Position numbers and translations under genes: made by a program | Notes under the pieces: generated by a model | Told to the model about the DNA's origin: nothing | Seen by the model: only the letters and a program-made list of their open reading frames with translations | Databases searched by the model: none | Shown here: piece by piece, positions 31,876 to 39,937 of the stretch | Position numbering within the stretch: the first letter of the stretch is position 1 | Layout of the letters: each line of letters opens with the position of its first letter | NCBI GenBank assembly: GCA_900546495.1 | Contig: URDN01000009.1 | Span: 1-64,000 of the forward strand | Reading direction: 5' to 3' | From: an uncultured Lachnospiraceae bacterium | GTDB lineage: Bacteria > Bacillota > Clostridia > Lachnospirales > Lachnospiraceae | Length of the DNA stretch: 64,000 nucleotides

Positions 31876-32538
31876 ATGACCGAAATAGATCAGAAAAGAA
31901 TTTTTTCAAAAAATTTGAATTATTTTTTATCTAAATATAATAAAACTCAAAAAGAAGTTGCAGATGCCATTTCTGTATCTCCTCAAACATTCAATACATG
32001 GTGTAAAGGAATTGCACTCCCGCGAATGGGTAAAGTTCAAAGATTAGCTGATTATTTTCATATAGAAAAATCTGATTTAATAGATGAACGGCTTCCTACT
32101 TCTACAGATGATTCATCTTTATCCAGCAAGAAACAACGCTCAAAAGGAGTTGTCATAAATATCTACGGTCGTGTTGCTGCAGGCATACCTATTGAAATGG
32201 TTGAAGATATTGTTGATACAGAAGAAATCTCTGAGGATATGGCAAAAACTGGCGAATATTTTGGATTGATTATAAAAGGTAACTCCATGCTTCCTAATAT
32301 TTGTGACGGTGACATTGTTATCATCCGCTGTCAGGAGGACGCAGAGAACGGAGATACTGTCATCGCAACCGTCAACGGAAATGATGCGACCTGCAAACGT
32401 CTTCGTAAATATAAAGATGGTATTGAACTGATTTCAAATAATCCATCTTATGATCCAATGTACTTCTCCAATCAAGATGTATTGGAGAAACCAGTAAAAA
32501 TTCTTGGAAAAGTTGTGGAGCTTCGCAGGAAATTATAA
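31876..32538 (+). CDS. CI-like repressor with S24 protease domain
   Basis: A 220-residue repressor. XRE helix-turn-helix at residues 20-50 (TQKEVADAISVSPQTFNTWC) and C-terminal S24/LexA-like domain. The cleavage bond is Ala102-Gly103 in GRVAAGIPIE, the catalytic Ser137 is in KGNSMLPN, and Lys174 is in ATCKR. RecA-stimulated self-cleavage would trigger induction by DNA damage. ATG at 31876 is chosen by AAAGGAGGG; the longer frame from 31822 contains the promoter. Confidence 0.92.
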   Translation: MTEIDQKRIFSKNLNYFLSKYNKTQKEVADAISVSPQTFNTWCKGIALPRMGKVQRLADYFHIEKSDLIDERLPTSTDDSSLSSKKQRSKGVVINIYGRVAAGIPIEMVEDIVDTEEISEDMAKTGEYFGLIIKGNSMLPNICDGDIVIIRCQEDAENGDTVIATVNGNDATCKRLRKYKDGIELISNNPSYDPMYFSNQDVLEKPVKILGKVVELRRKL

Positions 32539-32583
32539 TTCCAGCATTGCTGGTACTTAAATGGGAATAGAAAGGAGAAAAAC

Positions 32584-34164
32584 ATGAATGCTTTAGAAAA
32601 ATTGGTTGAGCAAAATCGATTACCAATTCTTTTTATTGGTTCTGGTTTATCGAAACGATACTTATACAGGTATCCAAATTGGGACGAATTATTAGAAATG
32701 GCTTTCAAAAAATATAATTCAGATTTATTTCAACTTCAAAAACATAAAGATTCCCTTTCAAGGGCTGGTGCATCTGCTTTTGAAGTCAACATCAAACTGG
32801 CATCTACTATCGAAAATGAATTTAATGCTGCATTTTATGACAGAAAAATCAAAATTGGAAATAGTAAAAATCCTAATTGGGTTCGTAGGGGCATTTCTCC
32901 ATTTAAAATGTATTTAGCAAACTACTTCAAAAAAGCAAAGCTATACCGCAGAAAAGATTTGGAAATTGAGTTATCAAAATTCAAAGCCTTAAAATCAAAA
33001 ATATCAGCTATTATCACCACCAATTATGATCTATTTCTGGAAAACGAAATTTTTCCCGATGATTATACTGTCTTTGTAAATCAAAGTGACCTATTTGGTG
33101 CTGACAGCTATAATATTGCTGAAATATATAAGATACATGGTTCTGCCACAGATGCCAATTCAATAGTTATCACTGAACAGGACTATAATAAATTTAATGA
33201 CTCTCGAAAATTGATTATTGCCAAAATGCTTACATTGTTCGCAGAATCCCCCATTATATTTTTAGGTTATTCGTTTACTGATGAGAATATCCAGAATATA
33301 ATTGTTGATTTTTTAGGCTGTCTTTCCCCGGAACAGCTAAAAAGTATACGTGAACATTTTATTTTCATTAGCTATGAAAAAGGTCAGCAAGATTTAAAGG
33401 AAATCCAACGGACTATTATTACTACCGCAGGTGTTGAAATTCCTATTACTGAAATTTGCACCGATAATTTTGGTCTTGTATTTGATATTCTTAATAAAAT
33501 CACCCCGGGTGTTTCACCAGTAAAAATTCGTGAAACTAAACGTGTGATAAAAACCATCGTAGATGCAAACATGACTTCTGCTCAGGCTGAGTCTGTTATT
33601 GTCGGTATCGATGATTTGAATAATATAGACCTGAGTTCTAAACCACTTGCTATCGCAATTGGATATAAAGAAAATATTTTGAACAAATTTGGATATGGAT
33701 TAATTGATGATGATTTTATTATTGAAGACATTCTATATGATAATAAACATTTAAATCCTGACTCTATGTGTATAGATCGCTTTAAATCTTTACCATGTAC
33801 ACGATTGTTGCCTGTTTTTAAATATGTAAAGTATGCATCTTGTACTCCTCCCCCAGGTTCAAAGTTGCAAAATTTCATAGACAAACATAATACATTTGAC
33901 AAAATTGTTCCTAATAATACCAAAAAGACTTTAAAGAACGTTGATGAGGTGAACAGTTATGCTGAATTAGTAAATAGCATTGAATCAATTCCAGATGTAC
34001 ATAAAAAGGCAGGGCTGTTATTAAAAAATATTCAAATTTTGAGTGTTGAAGAAATACGGAATATATGTCAAACAATCTTTCAGTTTGATCGTGATTCTGC
34101 AGTAAAATCTACGCATTTTAAAAGATGTGTTATGTATTTAGATTTACTGGAAAACGAAAACTAA
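32584..34164 (+). CDS. SIR2-domain protein, candidate anti-phage defence NADase
   Basis: A 526-residue protein. The N-half is a SIR2-like NAD-binding domain: LFIGSGLSKR (about 17-25), ITTNYD (about 144-149), catalytic His in YKIHGS (about 182-187) and FLGYSFTDENIQN (about 225-237). Residues 300-526 are an unrecognised, possibly sensor, domain. SIR2 proteins of this kind deplete NAD during phage infection in known defence systems (for example Thoeris ThsA and DSR types). Located 45 bp after the repressor, on the lysogenic transcript, and visibly more A+T-rich than the structural genes, so it is likely a recent addition. No partner gene is seen. Confidence 0.75.
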   Translation: MNALEKLVEQNRLPILFIGSGLSKRYLYRYPNWDELLEMAFKKYNSDLFQLQKHKDSLSRAGASAFEVNIKLASTIENEFNAAFYDRKIKIGNSKNPNWVRRGISPFKMYLANYFKKAKLYRRKDLEIELSKFKALKSKISAIITTNYDLFLENEIFPDDYTVFVNQSDLFGADSYNIAEIYKIHGSATDANSIVITEQDYNKFNDSRKLIIAKMLTLFAESPIIFLGYSFTDENIQNIIVDFLGCLSPEQLKSIREHFIFISYEKGQQDLKEIQRTIITTAGVEIPITEICTDNFGLVFDILNKITPGVSPVKIRETKRVIKTIVDANMTSAQAESVIVGIDDLNNIDLSSKPLAIAIGYKENILNKFGYGLIDDDFIIEDILYDNKHLNPDSMCIDRFKSLPCTRLLPVFKYVKYASCTPPPGSKLQNFIDKHNTFDKIVPNNTKKTLKNVDEVNSYAELVNSIESIPDVHKKAGLLLKNIQILSVEEIRNICQTIFQFDRDSAVKSTHFKRCVMYLDLLENEN

Positions 34165-34173
34165 AAAGAAAAG

Positions 34174-34220
34174 GTCGGTAAACCTTTTCTGGTATCCACC
34201 AAAAACATTACCGACTTTTT
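34174..34220 (+). terminator. terminator of the repressor-SIR2 transcript
   Basis: GTCGGTAA / TTACCGAC stem, 26-base loop, T5 tail. The loop contains its own weak hairpin (AAACC...). Confidence 0.6.
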
Positions 34221-34302
34221 CTCACATAATATTATGAACACTTATTATTTGTGTTGCGTGTTCACTTTTTCTCTACAGATTCTCTCCAATAACAGATTCT
34301 GT

Positions 34303-34329
34303 TTGCTTAGTACGATATTATCGTATACT
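34303..34329 (+). promoter_or_regulatory. candidate integrase promoter with palindrome
   Basis: TTGCTT (34303-34308) and TATACT (34324-34329) with a 15-bp spacer; TACGATATTATCGTA (34311-34325), a perfect 7+1+7 palindrome, fills the spacer and overlaps the -10. Short spacer lowers certainty. Confidence 0.45.
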
Positions 34330-34388
34330 GTTCCAACAAAAATGTCAATTGTTTTTATTTTACATTTTTGTAAACAAAATGTTAACAA

Positions 34389-34522
34389 CCGGCTCCTGCG
34401 GCAACAGGAACCGGAAACTGAATATACATCCGAAGATAATACTCAAGAATGTGCAAAAATATTGTATCATCTTCGGAACAGCTTCGCAAGCGGAACACCC
34501 GTTCCCCGCTGGCTGTTATTTT
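34389..34522 (+). promoter_or_regulatory. structured leader of the integrase gene
   Basis: Three successive dyads lie in the leader: CCGGCTCCTG/CAGGAACCGG (34389-34414), TCCGAAGAT/ATCTTCGGA (34429-34475) and AACAGC...GCTGTT enclosing an inner stem (34478-34522) followed by ATTTTTAT. The last resembles an attenuator. The remaining 34221-34388 holds only the promoter candidate. Confidence 0.45.
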
Positions 34523-34552
34523 TATACTCATTTTTTAGAAGAAAGGTGATGC

Positions 34553-36292
34553 ATGATGGCTTATCCAATGAAAAACACTACTGCTGACAACCGAATCATC
34601 GCAATCTATGTACGTGTGTCGACCGGCTATCAGGTAGACAAAGACTCTCTTCCATTCCAGAAGAAAGAACTGAAAGCATATTGTAAGCATATCTTACATG
34701 TTGATCTGTCACAGGTAGAAATATTCGAAGATGCCGGCCGCTCCGGAAAGAATACAAAGCGCCCCGCCTATGAGCGCATGATGGAAAAGGTACGTGCCGG
34801 ACTGGTCTCTCACGTTCTGGTATACAAAATTGACCGTATTTCCAGAAATCTGGTGGACTTCTCTCTCATGTACGATGACTTCAAATACAACCGTGTGACG
34901 TTTATATCCTTAAATGAGCAGTTTGACACATCCTCTGCTATCGGTGAGGCAGTCCTTAAGATTATCCTGGTATTTGCAGAATTAGAGCGTAAATTGACCA
35001 GTGAACGTGTCAAAGACATTATGATCGGACGTGCCACAGAAGGCAAATGGAACGGTGCCAGAGTTCCTTATGGTTGGGACTGGGATCCCGATGCAGAACA
35101 ACCGGTACATTCCAAAGTAGAAGCTCCCTATGCCCGCAGTATGTATGAAATGTATCTGGAAGTGCGATCAACCAGCAAAATCCGTGATTATAATAATTCA
35201 CACAATATTCCAACCAAGCGCGGCGGTGAATGGACTTCTAAGACGGTCAGTGACTTTCTACGGAATCCCATGAATAAAGGGGACTACCGGTACAATTACC
35301 GGGAGAGTGCACGCGGACGTAAAAAACCGGAAGATGAGGTAATCTATCAGGAAGGTGTCTTTGAACCACTGGTTGATCCGGAAGTCTGGGAACGTGTCAA
35401 TCGGATCATGGATGATAATGCCAGTAAAAGAAACACCGGTGGTCTGCATCCGATCATGAAGAACTGTAACGTGTTCGCCGGACTGATTCAGTGTGCAGAA
35501 TGCGGCTCCGGATTTCAGGTCGTGAAAAAGGATCGCCGCCGGAAGAACGGTTTCGCTCCGTCTATGTACGGATGTACTTCCAGATTCCGCAAGATACACT
35601 GTCCTGCCCCGAATGTCAGTGAGGTGCAGATTGGTCCCTTTGTGATCAACTACATCTCTGCTATGGTGCACGCGACCAATGAACGGTTTAAAATTCATTC
35701 ACCTGCTGCCCTGGAATCGATGCTGCTGTCTGATCCGATCTTTGCGAATATCGCCGGAATTGAATCACAGGGATTAAATGAGACTTTTGCACTGCTTACC
35801 GGAGTATCTGTTTCCGGAAGTGCCCTGTGGCGCACCGATCCGGTCAAGCAGTCTGATACTGCTGCCACATCATCAGAGATTGAGAACCTGAAAAAGCAGA
35901 TTCAGAAATACAACCGTGCCAAGGAACGTCTGGAAGATGCTTACTATTTTTCGGATGATGCTATGAGTGAAAAAGAATATCTGGAAAAGAAGAATAAATT
36001 TGATGCTGCCAGAGTTGCAGCAGAAAATAAATTGAAAGAACTGACGGAAGTTCAGATTGCGTCCCATGTGGATGATTCCGGCTTTATGAAATCCGCTTCC
36101 GCTTTTCTCCTGGCGCATCAGCTCCATGCCGGAGTACATATTGAATATCGTGATTTTGCTGTCACTGTTGAAGAAGAATCACTGAAAGAATTTATGAACC
36201 TTGTACTGGATCACATTTCTGTCAAAGACAGGTGCGTGGTAGAAATCGTCTTTTCCAACGGTCTCTCCCACCGCTTCATTTACCGGGAATAA
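34553..36292 (+). CDS. large serine integrase
   Basis: A 579-residue large serine recombinase that integrates and excises the prophage. The resolvase domain opens IIAIYVRVSTGYQVDKDS (catalytic Ser23), with YKIDRISRNLVDF and SERVKDIMIGRATEGKWNG later. Recombinase domain follows (PYGWDWDPDAEQ, FLRNPMNKGDYRYN), then a zinc ribbon (IQCAECGSGFQV ... CTSRFRKIHCPAPN) and a coiled coil (about 440-500). ATG at 34553 with AAAGGTG upstream; a second ATG follows. Its stop is 80 bp from the attachment junction. Confidence 0.93.
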   Translation: MMAYPMKNTTADNRIIAIYVRVSTGYQVDKDSLPFQKKELKAYCKHILHVDLSQVEIFEDAGRSGKNTKRPAYERMMEKVRAGLVSHVLVYKIDRISRNLVDFSLMYDDFKYNRVTFISLNEQFDTSSAIGEAVLKIILVFAELERKLTSERVKDIMIGRATEGKWNGARVPYGWDWDPDAEQPVHSKVEAPYARSMYEMYLEVRSTSKIRDYNNSHNIPTKRGGEWTSKTVSDFLRNPMNKGDYRYNYRESARGRKKPEDEVIYQEGVFEPLVDPEVWERVNRIMDDNASKRNTGGLHPIMKNCNVFAGLIQCAECGSGFQVVKKDRRRKNGFAPSMYGCTSRFRKIHCPAPNVSEVQIGPFVINYISAMVHATNERFKIHSPAALESMLLSDPIFANIAGIESQGLNETFALLTGVSVSGSALWRTDPVKQSDTAATSSEIENLKKQIQKYNRAKERLEDAYYFSDDAMSEKEYLEKKNKFDAARVAAENKLKELTEVQIASHVDDSGFMKSASAFLLAHQLHAGVHIEYRDFAVTVEEESLKEFMNLVLDHISVKDRCVVEIVFSNGLSHRFIYRE

Positions 36293-36300
36293 AAACAGAA

Positions 36301-36340
36301 AAAGCCCAGCTTCAGGCATCATCCTGTTACTGGGCTTTCT
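36301..36340. terminator. bidirectional terminator at the prophage right end
   Basis: AAAGCCCAG / CTGGGCTTT stem, 20-base loop, with A-rich and T-rich flanks, after the integrase stop. Confidence 0.65.
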
Positions 36341-36373
36341 TAAAAATCCTTTATTTATGCGGGTTTGGAACAT

Positions 36374-36400
36374 CTCTCATTTCAAGTTCATCTGACAACC
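36374..36400. other. prophage right attachment junction (attR) within miaB
   Basis: miaB similarity stops here: codons for FGCQMN (around 36383-36400) are followed by phage-derived L-K-stop. The attL partner is outside the window, so the core cannot be delimited. Confidence 0.6.
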
Positions 36401-36559
36401 AAAGGTATTGACGCAGAACGTCATCTTTCTGCCTGCTTCTTTCTCCATCTGCGTCACCAGCGTACGTGCCTTTGCGATGAAATAATACTGGCGCAGCGGC
36501 TCCTCCGCCGGCGGATCCAGTGTCAAGTCGATCTGATTAATAAAATGTTCTATTTGCAT
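36377..36559 (-). pseudogene. miaB: 5' fragment of miaB, split by the prophage
   Basis: Sixty codons: MQIEHFINQIDLTL..., EEPLRQYYFIAKARTLV and TFCVNTFGCQMN, which is the N-terminus of MiaB, the radical-SAM tRNA methylthiotransferase. Intact MiaB continues after CQMN with a xxDSE segment; here the frame ends LK-stop. The first FeS cysteine (FGCQMN) is in the fragment, all others are lost. The 3' part should lie beyond the left prophage end. Start has AAGGA upstream. Confidence 0.85.
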
Positions 36560-36651
36560 ATATTTTTCCTTATCTGTTCATATTTTTCACGCAAGAACAA
36601 ATGTTCCATCATCGTGAACTGAATAAGTATAACACACCTTGCTTTCTTTTT

Positions 36652-37827
36652 TCAATAGTAATACACATGTACCGATCTGTGCATTGCTGCTAGTACCGCC
36701 TGTAGCCGTTTCATCACATTCTGACGTACCGAAATCTCAAACGGCAGTTCCTTTGTTGTATAATCTTTATTGATGGCTTTTCCGATAAATAGATTTACCG
36801 TCGTACAGTTTTCCATCAGATAGCATGCCAAGCGTGTAGCACCGTTATCTCGGCTCAGTTCATCAAAAAATTCTTCGGATACATCATCCTGCTGATAACG
36901 TTCCAGCAGTTCGATTGCTTTATTTAAGGTAAGAACACCTTCCGTTACCAGATCGATACCCTCGATTTTTGCTGTTGGCGGAATTTCCGGATCAAGCACA
37001 CCTACCGAAGTGATCAGGCGCCGTCCAAGCTCTCTTGCCACGATCTGGCTTGTGATGCCGCCGGACACGATCTTGATGCCTTCCTGCTTCATAAAATCCT
37101 GTACCATGCGGGCATCATCTTCTTTCTCCAGCGGCGGTCCTGTCAGGATATTCACAATCTGTTCCTCTGTAATGCGTGCCACAGCAATGGTCGTATCATC
37201 ACTGCATACACCACCGTAAAGATCCGCGCAGGCACGGTTCATCTGTTCCGCTAGCTGTCCCGCTGTTCTGGTTTTTGCAGCGCTGGATTCACAACAGCCT
37301 GCCAATGCATTCCAGTCCCATCGGTAATTTATAATATCTCCGGTTCCACAATACAGGCATCCATCACTCATGATCGCCAGTGCATCTCCTGGTAACGTCT
37401 GAAAACGGCATTCCCTGATTTTTTTCCCTTCGATCTTTCGATAGGAAAAAGGCAGCGCTTTTACTTTTCCCTGCCGCACCAGAATACACTCTGGATTGTC
37501 ATACTCCACCACATAAATTTCTCCGGTGTAATACACCTGAATAATGCTGAATGTCGAATAAGCCACACCATTGACAGAAGAAAGAGGCAGTGTCTTTGCA
37601 ATCGTTGCAACTACCTCATCAATACTCATATCATTGTACATCATGGTTGCAATGATCTTCGACGTCAGGGTTGCCAGAATATTTGCCCGAATACCGCTTC
37701 CCATACCGTCAGCCAGAATCAGTATTCTGGAATCTTCTTTGTCCACAATCTCTACTTTGTCTCCACACAGTTCTTCTCCGTAGTGGTTCAGACTTTTGTA
37801 TGCCATATCGATTGCAATCCGTTTCAT
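36652..37827 (-). CDS. SpoIIE-type serine phosphatase
   Basis: A 391-residue protein whose N-half is a PP2C-like SpoIIE phosphatase: ILILADGMGSG (about 30-40), LAIMSDGCLYCGT (about 150) and GGVCSDDTTIAVARI (about 206) supply the metal-binding acids. C-terminal 150 residues (GPPLEKEDDARMVQDFMKQE...) are of unknown role. Lies 15 bp after the sensory hydrogenase gene. Probably acts with that hydrogenase in redox or H2 signalling, inferred from linkage. Confidence 0.85.
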   Translation of the reverse strand: MKRIAIDMAYKSLNHYGEELCGDKVEIVDKEDSRILILADGMGSGIRANILATLTSKIIATMMYNDMSIDEVVATIAKTLPLSSVNGVAYSTFSIIQVYYTGEIYVVEYDNPECILVRQGKVKALPFSYRKIEGKKIRECRFQTLPGDALAIMSDGCLYCGTGDIINYRWDWNALAGCCESSAAKTRTAGQLAEQMNRACADLYGGVCSDDTTIAVARITEEQIVNILTGPPLEKEDDARMVQDFMKQEGIKIVSGGITSQIVARELGRRLITSVGVLDPEIPPTAKIEGIDLVTEGVLTLNKAIELLERYQQDDVSEEFFDELSRDNGATRLACYLMENCTTVNLFIGKAINKDYTTKELPFEISVRQNVMKRLQAVLAAMHRSVHVYYY

Positions 37828-37842
37828 GTTCCAGCCCCCCTT

Positions 37843-39546
37843 CTAGCTTTCCAGAAGCGTATCGCGCAACTTGGTCAAAATTGCCTTCGTCTCCGCTGTT
37901 GTTTCTCCAAGCAGACCTGCAATTTCCTGTGCCGTCGTCATCTGTTTTTCAATAACGGACTGCGCCATTTTTACCGTATTGAGCTTCTGCTCCAGCATCT
38001 GCTCTGCCCATTTTTCCTCTGCAGACACATCTTCGATGATTGCAAGTACACGGTCAGAAGCAGGAATGTATACAATTGTTTCCAAAACTGTCATATGATA
38101 TGTATCCCATTTGCGTTTTACACGCAGTTTATTTTCATGAGTACGATATACTTCCTCAAAATCTGCCGTATCGATCAGCTCAAACAGATACATTTTTAAT
38201 GCTTCCTGACGGGTGGTATGAAATACTTCTTCTGCCCTGCGGTTAAATTCTTTGATCCGCATTTCTCTATCGAAAATAAAAATCAGATTTGGTGTTGTCT
38301 CCATAACGACATTGGCCTGGGAACGGGCATTTTCATATGAGCGGATCAGACACATGGCAGCTTCTGCTTTTCCCTGATAAATCGCAATGGCTTTTTCCCG
38401 GCAGGTCATATAACCACAGGCACCACAGTTAAACTCTGTCGTACTGTTTCGTTTTCCAATGGTCTTTAAAATAGCCTGAATTTCAGCCTCCGTCGGCATC
38501 TTATCTACTACCTGCCGCGGTATATAAGTCCGCTTCAGTTCTTCTTTTGGCAGATTGATATATGCCGGAGGCGCCGCCAGCAGCGCATTATTTTCAATGC
38601 TCATAGTTGCTTTAAAGCGGAATCCACGACGTTTGTCCACACCCGGTCCGTTCACACAGCCACCCGCACAAAGGTTCAGTTCTACAAAACAGTGATCAAT
38701 GTAGCCTCGTTTCATACTGTGTAAAAACTCTCTGCAGCTCTTGACACTGCTGACCATCAGTTTCTTATAAGTACCCGGTGCACCACAGACATCCACCGCA
38801 CGGATGATACCGTTTGTAACCGGATAAAGCTGATTGACCATCGGATCCTGGTTGGCAAATGGTCTGGATTCACAATGTTTCAGTTCAATTCCTTCCTCCT
38901 CCAGCCATTTTTGTAACTCATTAAACTCAATGACCGCATCCACACATCCACAGGTTCTGGCATCTGCTTCTGCCTCCATCTTTTTCGCCACACAAGGTCC
39001 GATAAAAACTACTTTTGTATGCTGTCCCATACGATCTTTGATCCAACGTCCATGGGCAATCATCGGAGAAACTACCGGTGCCAGATACGGAATCAGCATC
39101 GGATAATGTTTTTCCACCAGGTAAACAATTGCCGGGCAGCTTGTCACAATAATATTGTCCATCTCACCCTCATTCATCAGACGCACATACTCCCGGGTGA
39201 TAATGGCCGCCCCTTCCGCCGTCTCACGCACCTGGGAAAAACCAAGCTGCAGCAATGCCGCTACAATCTGCCCGGAATCTTCATAATCCAGCAGTCCACG
39301 GTAGGACGGATCCAGGGAAACCACCACATGTTCACCTTTCTTCAACATATTTTTTACATAATCCAGATCACTGTCAAAAGTTTTTGCCTCCTGCGGACAG
39401 ATTTCCATACAGTGTCCACAGTAAATACACATATCGGTTACGATCTGCGCCTGTCCCTGTTTGATTCGGATGGCCTTGACATCACAGTTTCTTAAGCATT
39501 TATAACAATGCGCGCAGTTCGCATCCTGAAAGTTAATCACATTCAT
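37843..39546 (-). CDS. hydS: sensory [FeFe] hydrogenase with PAS domain
   Basis: A 567-residue protein. Two [4Fe-4S] ferredoxin motifs (CAHCYKCLRNCDVKAI and CIYCGHCMEICP) are followed by an H-cluster domain with TSCPAIVYL (about 142), GPCVAKK (about 190) and ELNLCAGGCVNGPG (about 295). A further CGACGYMTC cluster (about 377) precedes a PAS domain (about 405-505, LIFIFDREMRIKEFNRRAEEVF) and a helical tail. Differences from the canonical motifs match group C putative H2 sensors (HydS). The ATG at 39546 follows GGAGGAGG. Pairs with the downstream phosphatase. Sensor role is known for the group, not tested here. Confidence 0.8.
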   Translation of the reverse strand: MNVINFQDANCAHCYKCLRNCDVKAIRIKQGQAQIVTDMCIYCGHCMEICPQEAKTFDSDLDYVKNMLKKGEHVVVSLDPSYRGLLDYEDSGQIVAALLQLGFSQVRETAEGAAIITREYVRLMNEGEMDNIIVTSCPAIVYLVEKHYPMLIPYLAPVVSPMIAHGRWIKDRMGQHTKVVFIGPCVAKKMEAEADARTCGCVDAVIEFNELQKWLEEEGIELKHCESRPFANQDPMVNQLYPVTNGIIRAVDVCGAPGTYKKLMVSSVKSCREFLHSMKRGYIDHCFVELNLCAGGCVNGPGVDKRRGFRFKATMSIENNALLAAPPAYINLPKEELKRTYIPRQVVDKMPTEAEIQAILKTIGKRNSTTEFNCGACGYMTCREKAIAIYQGKAEAAMCLIRSYENARSQANVVMETTPNLIFIFDREMRIKEFNRRAEEVFHTTRQEALKMYLFELIDTADFEEVYRTHENKLRVKRKWDTYHMTVLETIVYIPASDRVLAIIEDVSAEEKWAEQMLEQKLNTVKMAQSVIEKQMTTAQEIAGLLGETTAETKAILTKLRDTLLES

Positions 39547-39628
39547 ATCCCTATCCTCCTCCATTAATCTTATTTTACCATTAATCTCCTTTCAAATGAA
39601 GTATCAGAAAAACTATTTTTTATAGCAA

Positions 39629-39665
39629 AAAGGAACGTACCATCCTTTTGATCGTACATTCCTTT
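39629..39665 (-). terminator. terminator of the dlt-like operon
   Basis: AAAGGAACGTAC / GTACATTCCTTT stem with TTTTGC on the minus 3' side, 30 bp after the carrier protein stop. Confidence 0.65.
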
Positions 39666-39694
39666 CTCTGCATTTACCTATGTTTGCGCTGATA

Positions 39695-39919
39695 TTAATC
39701 CTGTAACTCCTGAATCATCTTCCAAAGTGCCTCTGCACTGTTGAAATTTTCCGGTTTTACATACGCTGCCGGTATCACGATATCAAACTCATCACTAATG
39801 TCACTGATAATCTGCAGGATATCAAAAGAGTCTAAAATATGATCATCCACCAGTGCCTTTTCATTTTCAAAATCTACATCCTCTTTAATATCCTTTAACA
39901 ATTCCAATAATTCTTCCAT
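39695..39919 (-). CDS. acyl/aminoacyl carrier protein (DltC-like)
   Basis: A 74-residue carrier protein. Phosphopantetheine attaches at Ser31 in VDDHILDSFDILQII. The acidic helical composition matches DltC and ACP. AAGGAGA precedes the ATG at 39919. It is the last gene of a five-gene operon with an adenylation domain, so it should carry the activated amino acid or its decarboxylated form to the membrane acyltransferase. Confidence 0.85.
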   Translation of the reverse strand: MEELLELLKDIKEDVDFENEKALVDDHILDSFDILQIISDISDEFDIVIPAAYVKPENFNSAEALWKMIQELQD

Positions 39920-39937
39920 GTTACAAATCTCCTTTTC

